Source of the DNA: Roseinatronobacter alkalisoli
GTDB lineage: Bacteria > Pseudomonadota > Alphaproteobacteria > Rhodobacterales > Rhodobacteraceae
DNA: 64,000 nucleotides
Direction of reading: 5' to 3'
Assembly (NCBI RefSeq): GCF_028745735.1
Contig: NZ_JAQZSM010000015.1
Location: 1 to 64,000, forward strand
Position 1 is the first letter of the stretch, and each line of letters opens with the position of its first letter. Shown here piece after piece: positions 17,794 to 26,620 of this stretch. Both the position numbers and the translations under genes were made by a program. Below the pieces are notes generated by a model. It was not told the DNA's origin and made no database searches. It saw only the letters and a list, made by a program, of their open reading frames with translations.

Positions 17794-19299
17794 TCAGCCC
17801 CCGCGCATAGGACCGCCGCCCTGCCCTGCACCGCCCTGTCCGGCACCGGTATTTTCGATGCGTTCGATCATCTGTGCGGGCACCTGATCCTGCGACAATT
17901 GCGCAAGAAGGCGCGCGCGTATCTGTTCGGGCATGCGGGAATTGCCTTCGACCTGGGCAATCAGGCGGGCGCGGTGGCTGGCATCCAGGGTCACCATTTC
18001 GGCGGCTTCCGGCAACGGCCCGCCATCGGCGCTTTCGCGTCGCGGGCTGACCTGAATGCCAGTGCCCAGATTGGGGGTGACTTCGCGCACAACCTCGCGC
18101 CCGGCAAGCCCGTCCGCGCGGATGATGACATCATCGCCCTGTCTGCGCAGCACGGAAACAGGCATCGCCGTCAGGCGGTTATCGTCATTGATGACCAGCA
18201 CATTCCCCGCCGCATTCACCGCCGATGCGGGCAGCAACGCCACATTCTGCAACGCGGGTTCCTGCAGGCGCACGGTCACGAAATCACCGGGGCGAAAACC
18301 GCGCGGGGCGTTCAGTTCCACGAATAGCCGCCGCCCGCTTTGCCCCTGTTCCACAGTGGCAGAGGCCCGCAGCACCCGCCCCGGTGACGTGATTTCGAAC
18401 CCTGCCACTTCCAGCGCGATTTCAGCACCCGCATCACGCAGCGCGCCGTCATCATTCAGCAGGCGCAGATATTGCGCCGTGGACAGGCGCACCGACACTT
18501 CCAGCGCGGCAGGGTCGATGATGCGTGCCAGCTGTTCGCTGGTATTCACAATGCGCCCTTCGACGATATTCACATCTGCCAGCGTGCCGGTGAAACTGGC
18601 GTGAACGCGCGTGTCATCCAGTCTGCGCTGCGCCTCATTCACGGAAATGCGCTGCCGTTCCAGCGCGGTGCGCGCCTGATCCGCGCGCGCATCTGCCTGC
18701 GCCTGCGCCTGCCTGCGCCCGACAACGGCCTGACGTGCCGATGACAGCGCAAGTTCGGCTTCTTCAAGCGCGGCTTCGGTGGCAACGCCGCGTTCGGCCA
18801 GCCCCTGCCTGCGGATCAGGGCACGTTCGCGCAGGTCATATTGCGCCTGCGCGGCATCCACATCTTCGGCGGCAAGCGACAGGGCGCGTTCGGCATCGCG
18901 CAATTCGGCCTGCGCGCGCGACAGGTCCGATTGCGCCAGCGCCAGCGCAGATATCGCATCCGCAGGGTCAATCCGGAACAGCAACTGCCCTTCGGTGACT
19001 TCTGCGCCATCTTCAAACCCCTGCGCCACTTCCAGCACCCGCCCACCGACAGGCGCGCGCAATTCCAGCGCCCGCTGGGTGCGCACTTCGCCAAAGGCCG
19101 ACAGGGTGGGCGATATTTCTGCCGGGGTTACCGGAACCGCACGCACTGTGAACACCCGTTCACGCCCGGTCGCGGGCCTGCCGGTTGCTTCATTGCGGTC
19201 CTGAATTGCAGAAAACAGGGTATATCCGGCATAGCCGAGCGCCGCCACTGAACACGCCGCCAGTAACAGGGCAACAAGACTTCGGGTCAGAAAACGCAT
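17794..19299 (-). CDS. RND efflux periplasmic adaptor (membrane fusion protein)
   Basis: This links the downstream RND permease to an outer-membrane channel. The protein has 501 residues. An N-terminal anchor helix (RSLVALLLAACSVAALGYAG) is followed by a lipoyl half (APVGGRVLEVAQGFEDGAEV), a long Ala/Arg/Glu-rich alpha-helical hairpin (about 115-235), the second lipoyl half with DTRVHASFTGTLADVNIVEG, then beta-barrel and membrane-proximal domains. The tail adds a Gln/Arg-rich helix and a Gly-rich end (GGAGQGGGPMRGG). GGAG lies 6 bases before the ATG at 19299. It forms an operon with the permease. Confidence 0.9.
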   Translation of the reverse strand: MRFLTRSLVALLLAACSVAALGYAGYTLFSAIQDRNEATGRPATGRERVFTVRAVPVTPAEISPTLSAFGEVRTQRALELRAPVGGRVLEVAQGFEDGAEVTEGQLLFRIDPADAISALALAQSDLSRAQAELRDAERALSLAAEDVDAAQAQYDLRERALIRRQGLAERGVATEAALEEAELALSSARQAVVGRRQAQAQADARADQARTALERQRISVNEAQRRLDDTRVHASFTGTLADVNIVEGRIVNTSEQLARIIDPAALEVSVRLSTAQYLRLLNDDGALRDAGAEIALEVAGFEITSPGRVLRASATVEQGQSGRRLFVELNAPRGFRPGDFVTVRLQEPALQNVALLPASAVNAAGNVLVINDDNRLTAMPVSVLRRQGDDVIIRADGLAGREVVREVTPNLGTGIQVSPRRESADGGPLPEAAEMVTLDASHRARLIAQVEGNSRMPEQIRARLLAQLSQDQVPAQMIERIENTGAGQGGAGQGGGPMRGG

Positions 19300-19386
19300 G
19301 ACTACTCCGGTTCGGCGCGCTGTGCGCATGACAGGTGTTACGCCGCAAACGCGACCCTGGTTCACCCCATGATAACGCAGAATATT

Positions 19387-19929
19387 TTATTTCCGTCGCA
19401 GATGTTCGTCCAGACGGGGTAAAATCTCGACAAAGTTACAAGGACGGTGCCTGTAATCGAACTGACGGGCCAATATTTCATCCCAGGCATCGCGGCAGGC
19501 ACCGGGCGATCCCGGCAGCGCAAACAGATATGTGCCCTGCGCCACCCCCGCACAGGCCCGCGACTGGATGGCCGATGTGCCGATTTTCTGCATGGAAACA
19601 ATCGTGAAGATGGTGCCGAATGCCTCTATCTCTTTTTCATAGACATCGCGGTGGGCCTCTACGGTGACATCGCGGCCCGTCAGGCCAGTGCCGCCGGTGG
19701 TCAGAATTGCATCAATTCCGGGATCTGCACACCATGCGCGCAATCTGGCGGCAATATCGCTGCGTTCATCGCGCAGGATGTCACGCGCGGCCAGAACATG
19801 GCCTGCCGCGCTGATCCGTTCTGCAAGCGTGTCGCCCGATCTGTCGGACCCCGCATCGCGCGTGTCCGAAACCGTCAGAACCGCAAAACGCACTGGCAGA
19901 AAGGGTCTGGTATCATCAAGCGGGGTCAT
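19387..19929 (-). CDS. moaB: molybdenum cofactor biosynthesis protein B
   Basis: MoaB/MogA-fold protein of molybdopterin biosynthesis; MogA-type members adenylylate molybdopterin before molybdenum insertion. The protein has 180 residues. Signatures are FAVLTVSDTRDAGSDRSGDTLAE at the N-terminus, DAILTTGGTGLTGRDVTVEA near 85-105, and GTYLFALPGSPGACRDAWDEIL near 140-160. The ATG at 19929 lies 4 bp downstream of the uracil-DNA glycosylase stop, so the pair forms an operon. Confidence 0.92.
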   Translation of the reverse strand: MTPLDDTRPFLPVRFAVLTVSDTRDAGSDRSGDTLAERISAAGHVLAARDILRDERSDIAARLRAWCADPGIDAILTTGGTGLTGRDVTVEAHRDVYEKEIEAFGTIFTIVSMQKIGTSAIQSRACAGVAQGTYLFALPGSPGACRDAWDEILARQFDYRHRPCNFVEILPRLDEHLRRK

Positions 19930-19933
19930 CTGG

Positions 19934-20749
19934 TCATGTCCTGAGCTTCGCCTGCAGGGACAGAAGATCCGCCCATGCATGGCGTTTCATCGCCGGGTTG
20001 CGCAGCAGATAGGCCGGGTGCAGCATCGGCAGGCAGGGGCGGCCCACCAGGTCGCACCATTGCCCGCGCAGCCGGGTAATCCCTTCGGTCGTGTTCAGCA
20101 TGGTGCCCGCCGAAATGCGCCCCATCAGGATGACGAATTCCGGATCAATCAATTCGATATGACGCTGCACAAAGGGGCGCATCATTGCGCGTTCTTCCGC
20201 TGACGGGTCGCGGTTCTGCGGGGGCCGCCATGGCAGGATATTGGTGATATAAAGCGCATGGGCCGGGTCCGGGTTTTCGCGCCCCATGTCTATGGCAGCA
20301 AACATCCGGTCCAGAAGCTGGCCCGCCTCGCCCACGAAGGGGCGGCCCTGGCGGTCTTCCTCGCGCCCCGGCGCTTCGCCAATGATCATGACGCGGGCAT
20401 TGCGCTGGCCATCGGCAAAAACCAGATTGCGGGCGCCCAGTTTCAGGTCGCAATGATCAAACGCGGCCAAAGCGTCCTGCAACGCATCCAGATCGGGGGC
20501 TGATTCGGCCGCCTGCGTTGCGATGGCCACAGGGTCGGCCAGCGGTTCCGGCCCGACAGCCACAGGGGTGCTGACGGGGCCTGCGGCAGGCGCAGATGCC
20601 GCCGCCTGCGCGGTTTCACGCTTTTCAGGCAGGTCATAGCGGCACAGGGGCGCGTCGCATATAGCGTCATCCGCACCCATTTCCACCTGCCATTCAAGGG
20701 CAGCGCGCGCGAGTTGCCAGTCAGTTTCCCAAGGGTCCGTTGCGGTCAT
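19934..20749 (-). CDS. uracil-DNA glycosylase, family 4 type
   Basis: Removes uracil from DNA during base-excision repair. The protein has 271 residues. The C-terminal catalytic domain (from about 100) has VMIIGEAPGREEDRQGRPFVGEAGQLLDRM, YITNILPWRPPQNRDP and MLHPAYLLRNP, the three active-site motifs of the family 4/SPO1-related glycosylases. The four-cysteine iron-sulphur pattern of thermophilic family 4 enzymes is only partly visible (FDHCDLK near 100). An Ala/Pro-rich linker precedes the domain. The ATG at 20749 was chosen over a TTG two codons upstream. It is divergent from pyrB. Confidence 0.85.
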   Translation of the reverse strand: MTATDPWETDWQLARAALEWQVEMGADDAICDAPLCRYDLPEKRETAQAAASAPAAGPVSTPVAVGPEPLADPVAIATQAAESAPDLDALQDALAAFDHCDLKLGARNLVFADGQRNARVMIIGEAPGREEDRQGRPFVGEAGQLLDRMFAAIDMGRENPDPAHALYITNILPWRPPQNRDPSAEERAMMRPFVQRHIELIDPEFVILMGRISAGTMLNTTEGITRLRGQWCDLVGRPCLPMLHPAYLLRNPAMKRHAWADLLSLQAKLRT

Positions 20750-20850
20750 ACACAAACATATGCCGGAGCGCGCCGCGCGCGTAAAGCGGCCTTGTCGTTA
20801 TGGCGCGCGGTTTCTATAACGGGGCCATTCGCGGCGTCAGAGGGCGAGAG

Positions 20851-21819
20851 ATGACATTCACGCAAAATCACCTTCTGGGGATCGAACCGCTGCAGCCTGC
20901 GGAAATCACCACAATCCTTGATCTGGCCGAAGATTATGTCGCGCTGAACCGCTCCGCCGAGAAACACGCAACCGCGCTGTCGGGCATGACGCAGATCAAC
21001 ATGTTCTTTGAAGCGTCAACCCGCACGCAGGCCAGTTTCGAGCTGGCAGGCAAGCGGCTGGGCGCGGATGTGATGAATATGGCCATGGCGCAGTCCAGCC
21101 TGAAGAAGGGTGAAACCCTGATCGACACGGCACTGACGCTGAACGCCATGCATCCCGACCTGCTGGTCGTGCGCCATGGCAGTTCCGGCGCGGTCAACCT
21201 GCTGGCCGAGAAGGTGAATTGCGCAGTGCTGAATGCGGGCGATGGCAGGCATGAACACCCCACCCAGGCGCTGCTGGACGCGCTGACCATCCGGCGTGCC
21301 AAGGGGCGGCTGCACCGGCTGACCGTGGCCATATGCGGCGATATTGCCCATAGCCGGGTGGCGCGGTCGAACCTGCTGCTGCTGGGCAAGATGGAAAACC
21401 GCGTGCGGCTGGTCGGCCCGCCCACATTGATGCCAGCCCAAGTGGCCGAATTCGGGGTCGAAGTGTTTGACGACATGCGCGCCGGTCTGGAAGGGGCCGA
21501 TGTTGTCATGATGCTGCGCCTGCAACGCGAACGCATGGATGGCGGCTTTGTCCCGTCGGAACGCGAATATTTTCACCGCTACGGGCTGGATGCCGAAAAA
21601 CTGGCCTATGCGAAGGAAGATGCGATTGTCATGCATCCCGGCCCCATGAACCGCGGCGTGGAAATCGACGGTGCGATTGCCGATGACATCAACCGATCCG
21701 TCATTCAGGAACAGGTGGAAATGGGCGTTGCCGTGCGCATGGCCGCGATGGACCTGCTGGCGGGCAATCTGCGCCGCAGGCGCGAAAGTCAGCGGTTGCG
21801 GGGGGTAGGTCATGGGTGA
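20851..21819 (+). CDS. pyrB: aspartate carbamoyltransferase catalytic chain
   Basis: Joins carbamoyl phosphate and aspartate to give carbamoyl aspartate, the first committed step of pyrimidine synthesis. The protein has 322 residues. Motifs include the carbamoyl phosphate loop [15 protein letters not shown] (56-60 core STRTQ), [16 protein letters not shown] near 130, and [12 protein letters not shown] near 261. The ATG at 20851 has GAGAG just upstream; the reading frame extends 17 codons further without support. It overlaps the next gene by 8 bp. The nearby dihydroorotase-like protein lacks metal ligands and may be a structural partner of this enzyme. Confidence 0.96.
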   Translation: MTFTQNHLLGIEPLQPAEITTILDLAEDYVALNRSAEKHATALSGMTQINMFFEASTRTQASFELAGKRLGADVMNMAMAQSSLKKGETLIDTALTLNAMHPDLLVVRHGSSGAVNLLAEKVNCAVLNAGDGRHEHPTQALLDALTIRRAKGRLHRLTVAICGDIAHSRVARSNLLLLGKMENRVRLVGPPTLMPAQVAEFGVEVFDDMRAGLEGADVVMMLRLQRERMDGGFVPSEREYFHRYGLDAEKLAYAKEDAIVMHPGPMNRGVEIDGAIADDINRSVIQEQVEMGVAVRMAAMDLLAGNLRRRRESQRLRGVGHG

Positions 21820-22282
21820 ACAAGTTCGTGCAAGCGGTTCTGGCGACACGGTTTTTGACCCGGAGCCGGGTGAAAAGAAGCTGCGCGACATCCGGTCCGA
21901 CAAGACCACCTATTGGCGCGATCATGGCGTGATGGCGGTGCTGGGCATGGGCGTGGTGGGCATGGTGCTGGCCTTTATCGGGTCGGAACATGTGGCCATC
22001 GGGTCACTTGGTGCCGTGCTGGCGCTGGCTGTGCGGGGCGTATGGCTTTATTCCGAGCAGATGAAATTCTGCTGGACCCTGACCAATATGCGCCTGATCG
22101 GCCCCGGCGGGCGGCAGGTCTATCTGCTGGAACTGGAAAAGGTGCGCCGCCTGTTCGGCGACATCCAGATCATCACCAGATCCGGCGACAAGCATCTGAT
22201 CAAACATGTCGCAGGCGCTGAAGCGATCATGGCCGCGATCGAGGCCGCACGCGACAAACGCGCAAGGCGCAAGGGGGCATGA
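21812..22282 (+). CDS. membrane protein with bacterial PH-like domain, between pyrB and pyrC
   Basis: The protein has 156 residues. After a polar N-terminus come two hydrophobic segments ([17 protein letters not shown] and [20 protein letters not shown], about 42-80). The pattern [44 protein letters not shown]...IMAAIEAA follows and fits bacterial PH (bPH_2, YdbS-like) domains. The start overlaps pyrB by 8 bp, so translation is coupled. Location between pyrB and pyrC suggests cotranscription; no link to pyrimidine synthesis is evident. Confidence 0.7.
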   Translation: MGEQVRASGSGDTVFDPEPGEKKLRDIRSDKTTYWRDHGVMAVLGMGVVGMVLAFIGSEHVAIGSLGAVLALAVRGVWLYSEQMKFCWTLTNMRLIGPGGRQVYLLELEKVRRLFGDIQIITRSGDKHLIKHVAGAEAIMAAIEAARDKRARRKGA

Positions 22283-22403
22283 TGATGGCAGCCATCCCCA
22301 TGCATTCCGCCAAGGCAGGGGGGCTGTCTGCCCCCCTTTGGCCTGCGGCCCATTCCGCCCGCGCGTATTTCCGGCAAGATGAAGCACAGGGACAATTGCG
22401 CAG

Positions 22404-23678
22404 ATGATGACATGGTTCGGGAATGCCCGCCTGATTGACCCTGAAGCCGGGGCAGAACGTAACGGCACGCTGTTGCTGCGCGAGGGCGTGATTGCGGAAA
22501 TCGACGCCCCCTGCCCCGATGGTGCGGAAGTGGTTGAGTGCAAAGGCAAATGTCTGGCCCCCGGTATTGTCGATATGGGGGTTCAGGTGGGCGAACCGGG
22601 CGCGCAGCATAAGGAAAGCCTGCGCACGGCGGGGCTTGCTGCCGCGAAGGGTGGTGTCACCACCATCATCATGCGCCCCGACACTGTGCCTGCGATCGAT
22701 ACACCAGAGGTGCTGGAATATGTCACCCGCCGCGCGGCGGCGCGCACGCCGGTCAATATCCGGGCGATGGCCACATTGACGCGCGGGCGCGAAGGCCGTG
22801 AAATGGCCGAAATCGGCTTTCTTATGGATGCAGGCGCTGTGGCATTTACCGATGGCGACCATGTGACCGCCGATACAAGGATACTGGCGCGCTGCATGAG
22901 TTATGCGAAGGGACTGGGGGCGCTGATTGTCGGGCATCCGCAGGATCAGGGCCTGTCGCGCGGGGCCTGTGTGACCAGCGGCAAATTTGCGTCCTTGCGG
23001 GGCCTGCCCGCAGTGTCACCCATGGCGGAACGGATGGGGTTTGACCGCGACATGGGCCTGGTCGAGATGACAGGCGTGCGCTATCATGCCGATCAGATCA
23101 CCTGTGCGCGCACATTGCCTGCGCTGGAACGCGCGAAAGCCAACGGGCTGGATGTGACAGCGGGGATTTCCATTCATCACCTGACCCTGAATGAACTGGA
23201 TGTCGGCGATTACCGGACCTTCTTCAAGTTCACGCCGCCCCTGCGCCACGAGGATGACCGCCGCGCCATGGTCGAGGCGGTGGCAACGGGGTTGATTGAC
23301 ATCATCTGTTCCATGCATACCCCGCAGGACGAGGAATCAAAGCGCCTGCCGTTTGAAGAAGCAGCGGCGGGTGCGGTCGGTCTGGAAACGCTGCTGCCTG
23401 CGGCAATGCGGCTTTATCATTCCGGTGGGGTGTCGCTGCCGCAGATCTGGCGCGCCATGTCGCTGAACCCGGCGCGGCGGCTGGGCCTGCCAGCAGGGCG
23501 GCTGTCCGTAGGCGCACCGGGGGATCTGGTGCTGTTTGACCCCGACGCCCCCTTTGTGCTGGACCGTTTCACGCTGCAATCGAAATCCAGGAACACCCCC
23601 TTTGACGGTGCCCGGATGGAAGGGCGGGTGCTGGCAACCTATGTCGGCGGCGTCTGTGTTCACCGGCAGGAAGGCTGA
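22404..23678 (+). CDS. pyrC: dihydroorotase-like protein lacking the metal-binding motif (PyrC' type)
   Basis: The protein has 424 residues and the amidohydrolase fold of type I dihydroorotases (LAPGIVDMG..., GGVTTIIMRPDT, HHLTLNELDVGDYRTFFKFTPPLR, SMHTPQDEESKRLPFEEAAAGAVGLETLLP). The DxHxH zinc motif is replaced: D57-M-G59-V-Q61. The late TDHAPH aspartate motif reads SMHTPQ. It therefore probably does not hydrolyse dihydroorotate. In Pseudomonas, a similar inactive PyrC' assembles with PyrB; linkage to pyrB here fits that role, which is inference. An active dihydroorotase should exist elsewhere. The start is 22404 or 22407. Confidence 0.85.
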   Translation: MMTWFGNARLIDPEAGAERNGTLLLREGVIAEIDAPCPDGAEVVECKGKCLAPGIVDMGVQVGEPGAQHKESLRTAGLAAAKGGVTTIIMRPDTVPAIDTPEVLEYVTRRAAARTPVNIRAMATLTRGREGREMAEIGFLMDAGAVAFTDGDHVTADTRILARCMSYAKGLGALIVGHPQDQGLSRGACVTSGKFASLRGLPAVSPMAERMGFDRDMGLVEMTGVRYHADQITCARTLPALERAKANGLDVTAGISIHHLTLNELDVGDYRTFFKFTPPLRHEDDRRAMVEAVATGLIDIICSMHTPQDEESKRLPFEEAAAGAVGLETLLPAAMRLYHSGGVSLPQIWRAMSLNPARRLGLPAGRLSVGAPGDLVLFDPDAPFVLDRFTLQSKSRNTPFDGARMEGRVLATYVGGVCVHRQEG

Positions 23679-23681
23679 ACC

Positions 23682-24284
23682 ATGCCCGAATTTCTGACAC
23701 CATTCTGGATTCTGGCACTCGTGGCCGTGCTGGCCTACGCGCTGGGGTCCGTCCCCTTTGGCGTGGTAATTGCGAAGCTGATGGGGCTGGGCAATCTGCG
23801 CGAGATCGGATCGGGCAATATTGGTGCCACGAATGTCATGCGCACCGGCAACAAGCTGGCGGGGGGGCTGACGTTCCTTCTGGACGCGGCCAAGGGCGGC
23901 ATTGCCGCGCTGCTGGCGTGGTGGGCCATCGGGCCGGATGCGGCGCAGGTTGCTGCACTGGCCGCGTTTCTGGGGCATCTGTACCCTGTCTATCTTGGGT
24001 TCAGGGGCGGCAAAGGGGTTGCAACCTTCATCGGGGTGGCGCTCGCGCTGGCCTGGCCGGTGGGGCTGGCGACCTGCGCGACATGGCTGCTGACGTTCAA
24101 ACTGAGCCGCTATTCGTCGCTTTCGGCGCTGGTGGCTTGCGGGTTCAGTTCAATCTATGCCGCATTTCTGGGCTATATGCCACTTGTGGCGCTGCTGGTG
24201 GTCATGAAGCTGCTGGTCTTCTACAGCCACCGCGAGAACATTCGCCGCCTGCTGGCCCGGACCGAACCACGCTTCAGGAAGTAG
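23682..24284 (+). CDS. plsY: acyl-phosphate:glycerol-3-phosphate acyltransferase
   Basis: Membrane enzyme that transfers an acyl group from acyl phosphate to glycerol-3-phosphate, the first step of phospholipid synthesis. The protein has 200 residues with about five membrane helices. The conserved loops are present: ALGSVPFGVVIAKLMGLGNLREIGSGNIGATNVMR, FLGHLYPVYLGFRGGKGVATFIG, and YSHRENIRRLLARTEPRF at the C-terminus. It starts 4 bp after pyrC with an AGGAAGG ribosome site inside the pyrC end, so it belongs to the pyrB-pyrC operon. Confidence 0.95.
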   Translation: MPEFLTPFWILALVAVLAYALGSVPFGVVIAKLMGLGNLREIGSGNIGATNVMRTGNKLAGGLTFLLDAAKGGIAALLAWWAIGPDAAQVAALAAFLGHLYPVYLGFRGGKGVATFIGVALALAWPVGLATCATWLLTFKLSRYSSLSALVACGFSSIYAAFLGYMPLVALLVVMKLLVFYSHRENIRRLLARTEPRFRK

Positions 24285-24344
24285 CCGCGCTGCCGGTCGA
24301 GGGCGGGAGGCTGCTCTGAACGGGGCTGAAACGGCGCTGGGGCG

Positions 24345-24485
24345 AATAGCCCGCGCCAACTGCCGGTCCCACGCCCGGAGAAGTTCACTTTATGCAGGCG
24401 GCATACTCCGATTTTCAAGGCCTGGCGTGACATCAGCAAAACCGGCAGGCCGCGGGACGGCCCGCCGATAGCGCGTTTTCCGGGC
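24345..24485 (+). repeat. family 1 palindromic intergenic repeat, copy 4 (short left arm)
   Basis: Core AAGTTCACTTTATGCAGGCG at 24381-24400. The left arm is shortened (AGCCCGCGCCAACTGCCGGTCCC), lacking the GGCGGGCCGGGGTC segment. The right arm, ACCGGCAGGCCGCGGGACGG then CCCGCCGATAGCGCG (24441-24474), is intact. It lies in the convergent plsY-pcs gap. Confidence 0.82.
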
Positions 24486-24599
24486 TTTCGCCGCGCCACT
24501 GGCGCGACGGTCCCTTCAAACCCTATCGGCCTTTGCGCCGCGCCATGGGGGTTCGTTATATCGCCGCGCCCCCCCCGCGAGAGGCGGACCCGCTTCATA

Positions 24600-24708
24600 G
24601 CGTGCCCGCGTTCATTCACATTCACGCAAGTCACGCCGTACCCCCCCTTTGACTACGCATGTCCGGGAAACGCAAACCAGTTCCCAGCTTGTCCCGCAAC
24701 ATGCTGAT
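24600..24708 (+). repeat. family 2 intergenic repeat
   Basis: CGCGTTCATTCACATTCACGC (from 24608) is followed by ACGCATGTCCGGGAAACG and CCAGTTCCCAGCTTGTCCC with GCAACATGC (to 24705). It matches the copy at 48.15 kb over its whole length and the reversed copy at 38.9 kb. It sits between family 1 copies 4 and 5. Confidence 0.72.
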
Positions 24709-24895
24709 GCCCGCGCCAGCGGCGGGCCGGGGACTGCTGGTTCGGCGTGGGGGGAGTTCACTTTATGCAGGCGGCATGACTCCGGCTTTCAAGGCGTGAG
24801 TCAAGATCAGCCAAACCGGCAGGCTGCGGGACGGTCCGCCGATGGCGTGAGCCAGCCTTGCGGTGTTAAGCCCGCGCCTTGGGCTTCCCCGTATC
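24709..24895 (+). repeat. family 1 palindromic intergenic repeat, copy 5
   Basis: Core GAGTTCACTTTATGCAGGCG at 24753-24772. The left arm CCCGCGCCAGCGGCGGGCC (24710-24728) and the right arm CCGGCAGGCTGCGGGACGG then TCCGCCGATGGCG pair imperfectly. The tail extends to about 24890. It is the second copy in the plsY-pcs gap, in the same orientation as copy 4. Confidence 0.83.
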
Positions 24896-24925
24896 CGCCG
24901 CACCCCTGCGAGAGGCGATCCTGCG

Positions 24926-25618
24926 CTAGCGCCGTTCAGGCAGCATTTGCTGCGCGATCCCGGCAAAAGACAGATACAGCGTTGTCGCAATCAGCCCCAG
25001 CGTGACAGGCTGCGGCTGCGCGAATCCTGTCCATGCTGCCCACCCCGCCAGCACTGTCCAGACCAGCGCCACCGGAAGCGACAGCGCGCGCCAGCGTCTG
25101 GTGCGCACGGGATGGATGAATTTCAGCGGGCTGAACATGGCCACGGCCAGAAAACCCACAATCGCCAGAATGACCCAGAATGACGGCTGCGCGGCGAAAA
25201 TGACAATCGCTGCCATGTTCCAGCAGGCCGGAAACCCCTGAAAACTGTTGTCGGGGTTTTTCATGCGCGTATCGGCAAAATAGATCACACTGGCAAAGGT
25301 GATCACGATAATCGCGATCCAGCCCGTCCAGCCCGGCAGCAGATTGGACTGAAACAACGCAAACGCCGGAATGAACACATAGGTCAGATAATCAATGATC
25401 AGATCCAGCAATTCGCCGTCAATATTGGGGGCATTCGCCTTGACATGATAGTGCCGTGCCAATGGCCCGTCGATGCCATCCACGACAAAGGCCACGACCA
25501 GCCACAAAAACATCATCGGCCAGTCGCCCTTTGCGGCTTCCAGCAGGGCGAGCATGGAAAACACGGCACCTGTGGCGGTGAACAGATGGACCGAATAGGC
25601 GGGAAGTTTTGCTTTCAC
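24926..25618 (-). CDS. pcs: phosphatidylcholine synthase
   Basis: Condenses CDP-diacylglycerol with choline to give phosphatidylcholine directly, a bacterial route. The protein has 230 residues and about eight membrane segments. The CDP-alcohol phosphotransferase motif has the long spacing typical of Pcs: D50-G51-x2-A54-R55-x12-G68-x3-D72-x3-D76. VHLFTATGAVFSMLAL at the start also fits. It starts at a GTG (25618) preceded by GAGGA. It is convergent with plsY, so two phospholipid genes face each other across a repeat-filled gap. Confidence 0.93.
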   Translation of the reverse strand: MKAKLPAYSVHLFTATGAVFSMLALLEAAKGDWPMMFLWLVVAFVVDGIDGPLARHYHVKANAPNIDGELLDLIIDYLTYVFIPAFALFQSNLLPGWTGWIAIIVITFASVIYFADTRMKNPDNSFQGFPACWNMAAIVIFAAQPSFWVILAIVGFLAVAMFSPLKFIHPVRTRRWRALSLPVALVWTVLAGWAAWTGFAQPQPVTLGLIATTLYLSFAGIAQQMLPERR

Positions 25619-25681
25619 GTTGTCCTCGGTTTTTCTGGCCGACAGATGGGCGTGGGTTACGGATGCCGGCGCGGTCTGAAA

Positions 25682-26620
25682 TCAGCCCTGCGCACGGGGA
25701 TGGGCGGCGTCATAAATCTCCATCAGTCTGGACGAATCCACAGCGGTGTAAACCTGCGTTGACTGCAACGAGGCATGCCCCAGCAATTCCTGTATCGCGC
25801 GCAGGTCACCGCCTGCGGCCAGAAGATGGGTGGCAAAGGAATGGCGCAGCGCATGCGGGGTCGCGGTGGCGGGCAGGCCAAGCTGCATGCGCGCGCTTTC
25901 CATGACCCGCGCGATATGGCGGCGCGACAGCGCCCCCCCCCGCGTGGCGCGGAACAAAGGTGCATCGGAAGATGGCGCATAGGGACAGGCCGCGACATAT
26001 TCCGCAACCGCCGCGCGCGCCACAGGCAGAACCGGAACCAGACGTTCCTTGCCACCCTTGCCCACAATGCGCAGCAGATCGCGCAGCGGCACATCGCTGC
26101 CCGTCAGCGACAGCGCTTCGGATATGCGCAGCCCGCAGCCATAAAGCAGCGTCAGAACGGCCGTGTCACGCAGACCGGTCCAGTCCTGCGCAGTCTGCGT
26201 GCCGACGGATGACAGCATGTCGCGCGCGGCAGATTCACTTAGCGGGCGCGGCAGGTTGCGCATGTGTTTGGGCGCGCGCGCAGCCAGAATCGCGGAAATA
26301 TCCATACCGTCACGTTCGGCCAGCCAGCGGGCAAACCCCTTCACCGCTGATAATTGCCGCGCAAGGCTGCGCCCGCCAATGCCGCGCGCGCGTTCCGAGG
26401 CCATCCAGGCGCGCATATCCGACAAGGTGACATTGGCCAGCGCACCAGTGCCCTGCGCGCCACCGTGATGATGTGTCAGAAAGCCCAGAAACCCCGCCAC
26501 ATCGCGGGTATAGCCGTCCAGCGTATGCGCGGATGCATCATTCAGCGCAGAAAGCTGGTCCAGCCAGGTCTGCAATGCGTCACGCTGACCTGCGGACAGA
26601 TGCAGCCCGCCACCTGTCAT
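25682..26620 (-). CDS. xerC: tyrosine recombinase XerC
   Basis: Site-specific recombinase that resolves chromosome dimers at dif with XerD. The protein has 312 residues. The N-terminal core-binding domain (about 10-105) is followed by a catalytic domain with all expected residues: Arg in CGLRISEALSL (near 163), Lys in GKGGKERLVPV, HxxR in HALRHSFATHLLAAGGD (near 257), His in LGHASLQSTQ, and the nucleophile Tyr in QVYTAVD (near 290). It overlaps the upstream DUF484 gene by 4 bp, the same pairing as in many proteobacteria. Confidence 0.94.
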   Translation of the reverse strand: MTGGGLHLSAGQRDALQTWLDQLSALNDASAHTLDGYTRDVAGFLGFLTHHHGGAQGTGALANVTLSDMRAWMASERARGIGGRSLARQLSAVKGFARWLAERDGMDISAILAARAPKHMRNLPRPLSESAARDMLSSVGTQTAQDWTGLRDTAVLTLLYGCGLRISEALSLTGSDVPLRDLLRIVGKGGKERLVPVLPVARAAVAEYVAACPYAPSSDAPLFRATRGGALSRRHIARVMESARMQLGLPATATPHALRHSFATHLLAAGGDLRAIQELLGHASLQSTQVYTAVDSSRLMEIYDAAHPRAQG

